A DNA stretch of 21,084 nt from assembly GCA_030706665.1 (NCBI GenBank), contig JAUZOB010000016.1, positions 1 through 21,084 on the forward strand, read 5' to 3'. The notes under the pieces were generated by a model. The model saw nothing but the letters and a program-made list of their open reading frames with translations. It made no database searches and was not told the DNA's origin. This document shows positions 15,549 through 21,084 of this stretch, one piece after another (within the stretch, counting starts at the first letter, position 1; each line of letters starts with the position of its first letter). The position numbers and the translations under genes are program-made. This DNA is from Bacteroidota bacterium. Lineage in GTDB: Bacteria > Bacteroidota > Bacteroidia > Bacteroidales > Prolixibacteraceae.

Positions 15549-18500
15549 TTATTCACTCACATAATCTTTTGGGGAAGTTCCATAAACTTTCTTAAAAATC
15601 CGGCTGTAATATTTCGGATCACTAAAGCCGGAAAGAATGGCTATTTCAGATATCGATTTTTCCTTCTTAATTAACAACTCTACCGACTTCTTCAGACGGA
15701 AAAGATTTACAAAATCAACCACCGAATAATCCGTCAGAGCTTTCACCTTTTTATATAACAAGCTTCGGCTCACGCACATTTCAGAAGCTAACTGATCAAG
15801 ATTCAAGTCCGGATCGGAATATTTCCGTTCAAGAATCTCATATAATTTAGCCAAAAATTGTTTATCAAGGGTTGAAGAAGCAGCGACTTCAAGATCTGGC
15901 TTGATCTCCCGGCTAAAAATTGCTCTGAATTTCTTTCGGGATTCAATCAGATTATTCACTTTCAACTGAAGGACTTTAAGGTTGAATGGCTTAGGAATAT
16001 AATCATCTGCACCGGATTCTAATCCTTCAATCCAGTTATCAACAAACGTTTTAGCTGTAAGTAAAATTACCGGGACATGACAGGTATAAATATTCTTCTT
16101 CACCCGACTGCAAAATTCAAGTCCATCCATCACCGGCATCATGACATCGCTAATAATTAAATCAGGGATATATTTTTGAGCAATCTCATATCCTTCCCGG
16201 CCATTTTCCGCAACCATCACCCGATAATCATTTTTAAAGTTCTGATACAAGAATGAGCGCAAGTCGTAATTATCGTCTACAATCAATAAAATTGGTTTCG
16301 CTTTTTGATCAGTATTCTCAATCAAACTCTCTTCTTCTTTTGAACTTTTAATCTCACGGGCAATTTGATCTACCTGACTCCGAAGATTAAACTGCCGGTC
16401 AGTTAAACCTGCCGTCAATTCATCCTCTTTAAAACTATCTTTTGAATAGGGGATCGTAATCCTGAATACGGTTCCCGAGCCAACCGTACTCGTCGCATTG
16501 ATTTTACCTCTTAACGCAGTGACAAGTTCATGAGTCAATGATAGTCCGATACCCGTCCCCTGAATCTTCTGATTCTCTTTAGAACTAACCCGATAAAAAC
16601 GATCGAATATGTGTTCAAGATCGTCGTTTCTTATTCCGATTCCAGAGTCAGCAATCTCCAGATTCATGACTTTCTGAGGTTTTAATTTTCCCTCTTCAAG
16701 TACTTCCTGTTTATAGGAAAGTTTTAATGAAATCTTTCCTCCTACCGGAGTATATTTAAAAGCATTTGCCAAAAGGTTATACAAAATAATTTCAAATTTT
16801 TCTTCATCAAACCAAGTTTCTTCCTTGACCGGATCTACAGAAATCGTGTATGAAATTTGCTGCTGAGAAGCAAGATCATCAAATGAATGGAATACCGTCT
16901 CTACAAAATCATTTAAGTTACCTGAAGTAACTTTCAATTCCATTTTCCCTTCTTCAATTTTTCTAAACAGCATCAGTTGATTCATCAAATGAAGAAGACG
17001 TTGTGCATTCCGACTAATAATGTTTAATGATTTAATGGAATTCTGATCATGTTCCAATGCTTTTGACAAAGATTCAATCGGACCAAGTATCAGAGTCAAT
17101 GGTGTTCTGAATTCATGCGAGATATTGGTAAAAAAACGTAATCGCAAATTATTGATCCTTTTCACTTTCTTATTCAGTCGAACCAATTCATCCCGTTGAA
17201 GCAAGATCTTGGTATTTTTCATTTCAAGTTCTGCTTTCTGACCTTCTATCTGTTGCTGTCGTAGTTCCAGATTCTGATTTGCTTTTAAAAGATGTTCTGC
17301 CTGAACCTGCAACTCTTCATTTTGTTCTTCGATCTTGGCAGTGCGCTCATGAACAAGTTTCTCAAGCTTTTTCTTTTGATTCTGCAAATACCGGGTACGA
17401 TACTGAATATACTTAATAACAGATAATACAATAAGGATCAAAAACAAGATTTTAAACCAAAGTCTTTCCCAAAATGGAGGGATAATGGTAATATGCAACT
17501 CGGTCGGTGCTGTACTCCAAACGCCATCGCAATTTGATGCCTTCACCTTGAAGACATAATCTCCCCCTTCTAAATTTGTGTAACTTGCGAATCTTCTGGA
17601 GGAAGGGACTACCACCCAATCTTTATCCACTCCTTCCATTTTATAAGCATACTGACACTTTTCAGAAAGGAATTGATTCAAGGCTGAAAATTCGAAAGAG
17701 AACACATTATCCTTGTAAGATATTTTTATTTTATCTGAAAGGGAAATATCCTGAAGAAGTGTTCTGCGGCCATGTCTCCGTTCTCCTATCTGAATCGAAT
17801 TATTAAAAATCTTAAAATCGACCAATGATACTTTCGGGGCAAATGGATAGTCTTTCATACTTTCCGGATAGAAAAAGTTCAGCCCCCCAACGGTACCGAA
17901 AAACATCTTTCCATCTTTATTTTTGAATGATGCTGACCAATAAAACTGATTACTAAGCAAACCGTCGTTCCTATAGTAATTTTTAAATTTCTGTTTGTAG
18001 GGATCAAACTGTGCAAGCCCATTATCGGTACTTATCCAAAGGTGGCCTCGCCGATCTTCTTCCATACAGTATACTACATTATTGCACAATCCTTCCGATT
18101 CACTATAATTTGTAAATTTATAGGAACCGTCTTTCTTTCGTTCGCACTTATTTATCCCGCTTCCATAAGTTCCCATCCATATGGTTCCATTATGGGCTTC
18201 AAACAAAGTGGTGATATAATTTCCTTTTAGTCCTTCTGATTCAATTCCCGGGAAAAAGGTAATTTCTCGGGGAGTTACAACAATACGGTCATTATAAACC
18301 TGCATATTGGGAAGGCGGAAAAGGCCATTGGTTGTACCGGCCCAATAATTCCCCATGCGATCTTTCAACAGGCAACCAACTCCTGTAATTCTATTATTGT
18401 AAGGAAGATAATTATTCAGGTGAAGAATGGCTTTAGACTGCAAATTCAAAACATCGATCCCATCAAGAGTTCCGATAACCAAAAATCCCCGACTGTCTTC

Positions 18501-19910
18501 GATTATCGAGGATACAAAATTACTGACAAGGCTTTGGGATACATTGGTATGCTCAAACCTTTTAAACTTGCCAGCCGCTCCCTGAGGCATAAGATTCAAT
18601 CCCCCGCCCCAGGTACCGATCCATATATTCCCCGACCTATCCAAACATAAAGCACTGACATAGTTACTGCTGATAGTATTGGGATCATGCGGATTACTTT
18701 TAAAATGAGCGAAACTTCTTTGATAGTAGTCATAACGGTCTAAACCACCTCCTGCCGTTCCAATCCACAGAGATCTTCCATTCTCCAATATTGCATTAAT
18801 AGTATTTGCACTAAGTCCGCCCTGGGGATTATTCGGATCATGAATTAAACATCCGAAGGGTTTCTGATAGATATTATAATAATTTAAACCTCCCTTATCG
18901 GTCCCGATCCAAACATTTCCCTTGCTATCGCAGCAAAGAGAGTTAATGAAGATGTTATTCAGATTATATCCGTTTATTTTCATCTCAGGGAACCGGTAAA
19001 AAGAATCGTGCACCCGATCGTAAATATCCAGCCCGCCTAAAGTTCCAATAAGCAGATTGCCCTGGGGGTCTTCAACAATGTCGTTCACAGTAGAATGAAC
19101 CAATGTCCGGTTATCATCCGAATTATGGAAATAAGATCTGATATATTTTTGTCCCGGAGTATAACAGAATAATCCATAAAATGAGCCGATCCATAACTGT
19201 TTGTTTCGAGCCTCATAAATTGAATAAATATTTCGGGAATCAGGAATCAATTGATTATTGATCTCATTCAACGGATCAACCCCATTCCAATTATGATTGA
19301 TCGTATAAAGTCCGATCTTTGTCCCAACATAAATCTTGCCGGATGAAGTATTCCGAATGGCTGTGACCTTAACCCGATCCAGATATTTCCCCCAAACGCC
19401 AAATTCTTTCATGGTCCCATCGTCTAAAGGAGAATAGATAATCTTATTCAATCCCGCATTGGTCGCAACCCAAACAATATCAACTCTTTTATCACAATAA
19501 ACCGTATTTATCTCATTATCGGCCAATCCATTCTTCGCCTTATCGAATGACAAAAAACGATTTAATGCGAAATTGTAATAGAGCAATCCATTCGAAGTTC
19601 CCACCCATAAGTTGCCATGCCGGTCTTCGCAAACCGAATGGACAAAATTGCCTTTAATAAGGTTGCCGGTTGTACTCGATTTATAAATTTTGAAATTATA
19701 TCCGTCAAAACGACATAATCCATTATAAGTTCCCAACCAGACAAATCCTCTGCTATCTTTATAAATACAGTCGACCGTATTCTGCGGAAGTCCTTCTTCG
19801 GTTGTAAAGTATTTGATCTTATAGTAATATTGAGAATGGGCAAAATAAGGAACGACAAATAGAATCAATAGAATTGCCCAACGCTGATATAGATAAAATC
19901 GTCTGTCCAT
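15549..19910 (-). CDS. Hybrid two-component system sensor/regulator (HTCS)
   Basis: One-protein two-component system of 1453 residues that senses an oligosaccharide in the periplasm and activates the adjoining susCD operon. Order: signal peptide or first membrane segment (about 10-26). Two Reg_prop beta-propellers follow (about 33-685, many repeats such as GNLWVGTSNGL and GNIWIGTWGGGL), then a Y_Y_Y domain (about 730-808). Then come a membrane helix (about 817-835), a coiled coil (838-920) and a histidine kinase with His932 in NISHEFRTPL, N-box Asn1049 and glycine boxes DSGIGI and GTGIGLSL. The receiver has Asp1255 in ISDVMMP and Lys1307. The AraC-type helix-turn-helix is last (about 1363-1453). 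All phosphorelay residues are present. The frame opens at a TTG at 19916, but the ATG at 19910 gives a better start. Neighbouring genes suggest arabinan oligosaccharide as ligand. Confidence 0.95.
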   Translation of the reverse strand: MDRRFYLYQRWAILLILFVVPYFAHSQYYYKIKYFTTEEGLPQNTVDCIYKDSRGFVWLGTYNGLCRFDGYNFKIYKSSTTGNLIKGNFVHSVCEDRHGNLWVGTSNGLLYYNFALNRFLSFDKAKNGLADNEINTVYCDKRVDIVWVATNAGLNKIIYSPLDDGTMKEFGVWGKYLDRVKVTAIRNTSSGKIYVGTKIGLYTINHNWNGVDPLNEINNQLIPDSRNIYSIYEARNKQLWIGSFYGLFCYTPGQKYIRSYFHNSDDNRTLVHSTVNDIVEDPQGNLLIGTLGGLDIYDRVHDSFYRFPEMKINGYNLNNIFINSLCCDSKGNVWIGTDKGGLNYYNIYQKPFGCLIHDPNNPQGGLSANTINAILENGRSLWIGTAGGGLDRYDYYQRSFAHFKSNPHDPNTISSNYVSALCLDRSGNIWIGTWGGGLNLMPQGAAGKFKRFEHTNVSQSLVSNFVSSIIEDSRGFLVIGTLDGIDVLNLQSKAILHLNNYLPYNNRITGVGCLLKDRMGNYWAGTTNGLFRLPNMQVYNDRIVVTPREITFFPGIESEGLKGNYITTLFEAHNGTIWMGTYGSGINKCERKKDGSYKFTNYSESEGLCNNVVYCMEEDRRGHLWISTDNGLAQFDPYKQKFKNYYRNDGLLSNQFYWSASFKNKDGKMFFGTVGGLNFFYPESMKDYPFAPKVSLVDFKIFNNSIQIGERRHGRRTLLQDISLSDKIKISYKDNVFSFEFSALNQFLSEKCQYAYKMEGVDKDWVVVPSSRRFASYTNLEGGDYVFKVKASNCDGVWSTAPTELHITIIPPFWERLWFKILFLILIVLSVIKYIQYRTRYLQNQKKKLEKLVHERTAKIEEQNEELQVQAEHLLKANQNLELRQQQIEGQKAELEMKNTKILLQRDELVRLNKKVKRINNLRLRFFTNISHEFRTPLTLILGPIESLSKALEHDQNSIKSLNIISRNAQRLLHLMNQLMLFRKIEEGKMELKVTSGNLNDFVETVFHSFDDLASQQQISYTISVDPVKEETWFDEEKFEIILYNLLANAFKYTPVGGKISLKLSYKQEVLEEGKLKPQKVMNLEIADSGIGIRNDDLEHIFDRFYRVSSKENQKIQGTGIGLSLTHELVTALRGKINATSTVGSGTVFRITIPYSKDSFKEDELTAGLTDRQFNLRSQVDQIAREIKSSKEEESLIENTDQKAKPILLIVDDNYDLRSFLYQNFKNDYRVMVAENGREGYEIAQKYIPDLIISDVMMPVMDGLEFCSRVKKNIYTCHVPVILLTAKTFVDNWIEGLESGADDYIPKPFNLKVLQLKVNNLIESRKKFRAIFSREIKPDLEVAASSTLDKQFLAKLYEILERKYSDPDLNLDQLASEMCVSRSLLYKKVKALTDYSVVDFVNLFRLKKSVELLIKKEKSISEIAILSGFSDPKYYSRIFKKVYGTSPKDYVSE

Positions 19911-19927
19911 CTCCAAGTATTAGTACT

Positions 19928-19959
19928 TAAAGATAGAAAAAAGTCATTTTTACCTCTAA
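19928..19959 (-). promoter_or_regulatory. Candidate promoter of the HTCS gene
   Basis: On the minus strand TATCTTTA (19935-19928) matches the Bacteroides -7 box TAnnTTTG at 5 of its 6 fixed positions. Exactly 20 nt upstream is TTAG (19959-19956), 3 of 4 for the -33 TTTG. It would start transcription very near the ATG at 19910, giving a leader of roughly 10 nt. Confidence 0.35.
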
Positions 19960-20013
19960 GCGAAAAAGATGTTATGGAGCACATTATAAGACATTGCGAA
20001 TCATTCTTTGAAT

Positions 20014-20052
20014 CTTCCCTTTTTACAAAAAATTGCTTGTAAAAAGGGGAAG
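20014..20052. repeat. Long hairpin upstream of the HTCS
   Basis: CCCTTTTTACAA (20017-20028) and TTGTAAAAAGGG (20037-20048) are exact complements around an 8-nt loop. The outer CTTC and GAAG pair after a one-base bulge. No T-run follows the stem on either strand, although the stem itself has five T and five A. It lies about 100 nt upstream of the HTCS start, beyond the predicted promoter. It may end an incoming transcript or be an operator. Confidence 0.5.
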
Positions 20053-20121
20053 AGACAAGCGGTAAGAAAAGGCGAAAATGTATTTAAAAAAGGATTTTAG
20101 TTAGTTCACGTTCCAGATGTT

Positions 20122-20431
20122 CTATTTCTTTTTTCTCCGGATTGTTCCCACATCATTCAAACCGGTGTTGTTAATGGTCAATTTCTTATTTTTCTGATCC
20201 CGGCTACGAAGTACGGTCAATTTATCTGAATATTGTCCATTATTCCGGTTCGTCGTTAATATATTATCCTGCAACATCCAGGCAGCCGGGCTTTCCCATC
20301 ACCCTGATACGATTACTTTTCAATTTAATTAACGTCGGAGGAGCTGCAGCATGGTTATATCCTTGCATCCGATACTCCCCGACAACCGTTACACTCATCA
20401 CGAGCAACAGGTGCAGAAGGATTAACTTCAA
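20122..20431 (-). pseudogene. Remnant of a short secreted-protein gene
   Basis: On the minus strand a frame from 20431 starts KLILLHLLLVMSVTVVGEY, like a signal peptide. It continues APPTLIKLKSNRIRV before running to a TAA at 20264-20266. Near 20310 a shift of frame gives WESPAAWMLQDNILTTN and LTVLRSRDQKNKKLTIN, then GLNDVGTIRRKKK and a TAG at 20122-20124. Joined across one frameshift these would make a secreted protein of roughly 100 residues. Base composition here is richer in G+C than the flanking intergenic DNA. No ATG heads the frame and I do not recognise the family. It lies directly after a minus-strand terminator, so it would have needed its own promoter, or has lost it. It may also be only a fragment of a longer gene. 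Confidence 0.4.
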
Positions 20432-20438
20432 GTTGTTT

Positions 20439-20476
20439 AAAAAAGGAAGAATAAGGAAACCACACCTTATCCTTCC
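20439..20476 (-). terminator. Intrinsic terminator, leftward
   Basis: GGAAGAATAAGG (20445-20456) and CCTTATCCTTCC (20465-20476) pair at 11 of 12 positions around an 8-nt loop. Six A at 20439-20444 give six T after the stem on the minus strand. This is a well-formed Rho-independent terminator for a transcript from the right. No intact gene lies between it and the window end, so the gene it serves is probably outside or lost. Confidence 0.7.
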
Positions 20477-20863
20477 TGTAAATCAAACCAACTAACCACC
20501 ATTTAATGAAATGAAAAAAGTCCTGATAATTTTAAAACTAAGCGTATCTTAAATAAAAACAAGCTCAAATTTTATCCTTCCTTTCGACATACTAAAATTA
20601 CTACCTGAATCAAAGAAATGGGTGGAGAATTCAATATTAAAAGTGAATTATTCTGTAATTCGACACAAATCAACAGCATCACCTAACCACTCAATATCAA
20701 ATAGTTAAGCATAGCACATCAATATATAATACAAGAAAGGGAAAGGTTTGAATAAAAAAACGGATCCAGAAGAAAGTAAAGTTTCATCATCCTAATCGGG
20801 TAAGAATGTCAGTATGGCATGCATTTAAAGGAGAAAATGGAATATATTGACCATGGGATTATT
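20477..20863. other. Intergenic region with no intact gene
   Basis: No frame of convincing length or composition is found. On the plus strand, an ATG at 20511 after AACCACCATTTAATGAA reads MKKVLIILKLSVS and then stops. It looks like the start of a Bacteroidota signal peptide cut off after 13 codons. GAATTA and TAATTC flank a 5-nt spacer near 20645-20660. Otherwise nothing is seen. Confidence 0.35.
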
Positions 20864-20913
20864 CTACCCTTCCTTTATCATTAACTACCCATTAAGCGGT
20901 AAAGGAAGGGTAG
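20864..20913. repeat. Perfect 14-bp inverted repeat plus third copy
   Basis: CTACCCTTCCTTTA (20864-20877) and TAAAGGAAGGGTAG (20900-20913) are exact complements around a 22-nt spacer. A further direct copy of the right arm core, TTAAAGGAAGGG, follows at 20921-20932. There is no T-run, so it is not an obvious terminator. It may be an operator with three related sites, or a structured RNA end of a gene right of the window. Confidence 0.55.
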
Positions 20914-20932
20914 TTGAATGTTAAAGGAAGGG

Positions 20933-21084
20933 AAATTCAATATTCGTATTGTTGTATTGTGTGTGTTATTAAAATCAGTATACACATTTTTGTGTCTTCA
21001 CACGCATTGGTAAACAGCTGATTTTCTATTCACTAAAAATAATTTTCCATCCCGAATTTTAGGAATGTAAGATAGATTGTCTCA
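20933..21084. other. Right-edge non-coding sequence
   Basis: No gene or RNA is recognised. The stretch has GT-rich runs (TTGTTGTATTGTGTGTG) and is cut by the window end. Confidence 0.3.

Noticed and set aside
1..21084. CRISPR arrays, tRNA or rRNA genes, insertion sequences
   Set aside because: No spaced identical repeats, no tRNA cloverleaf or rRNA sequence and no transposase frame were seen anywhere in the window.

Overview
The window is from a Bacteroidota genome, most likely order Bacteroidales. The evidence is a SusC/SusD pair, a hybrid two-component sensor with an AraC-type output domain, a Nudix-type AraR regulator and AT-rich intergenic DNA with promoter-like TAnnTTTG boxes. All nine intact genes lie on the minus strand and read from right to left. 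Together they form an arabinan / L-arabinose utilisation locus. The gene families are known, and I see no wholly new system in them. The less expected material is in the non-coding DNA.

Layout in transcription order. (1) 19911-21084 has no intact gene. It holds a decayed secreted-protein gene, a minus-strand intrinsic terminator, two more strong hairpins and a probable promoter for the sensor. (2) 15549-19910 is the hybrid two-component sensor/regulator (HTCS). (3) 15376-15548 is the susC control region, with a perfect 10+2+10 bp palindrome and two GTGGAC repeats 21 bp apart. (4) 15375-10703 encodes SusC and SusD. (5) 10627-8084 encodes a GH51 alpha-L-arabinofuranosidase, and 7985-6483 a GH43 arabinanase. 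(6) 6155-6482 is an intergenic gap. (7) 6154-1095 holds a Nudix/winged-helix regulator (AraR type), a sodium:sugar symporter, L-ribulose-5-phosphate 4-epimerase (araD) and ribulokinase (araB). A minus-strand terminator follows at 888-935. (8) 191-822 is the wreck of another minus-strand coding region.

Inferred working. SusCD binds arabinan oligosaccharides at the outer membrane and imports them. GH43 cuts the alpha-1,5 backbone and GH51 releases L-arabinose. The SSS symporter moves arabinose across the inner membrane. An isomerase, then AraB and AraD, convert it to D-xylulose 5-phosphate. L-arabinose isomerase (araA) is not in the window and must lie elsewhere or be replaced. Two control layers are likely: the HTCS senses an oligosaccharide in the periplasm and drives susCD, and AraR senses free arabinose in the cytoplasm and controls the catabolic genes. 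No SusE/F-type surface glycan-binding protein is present.
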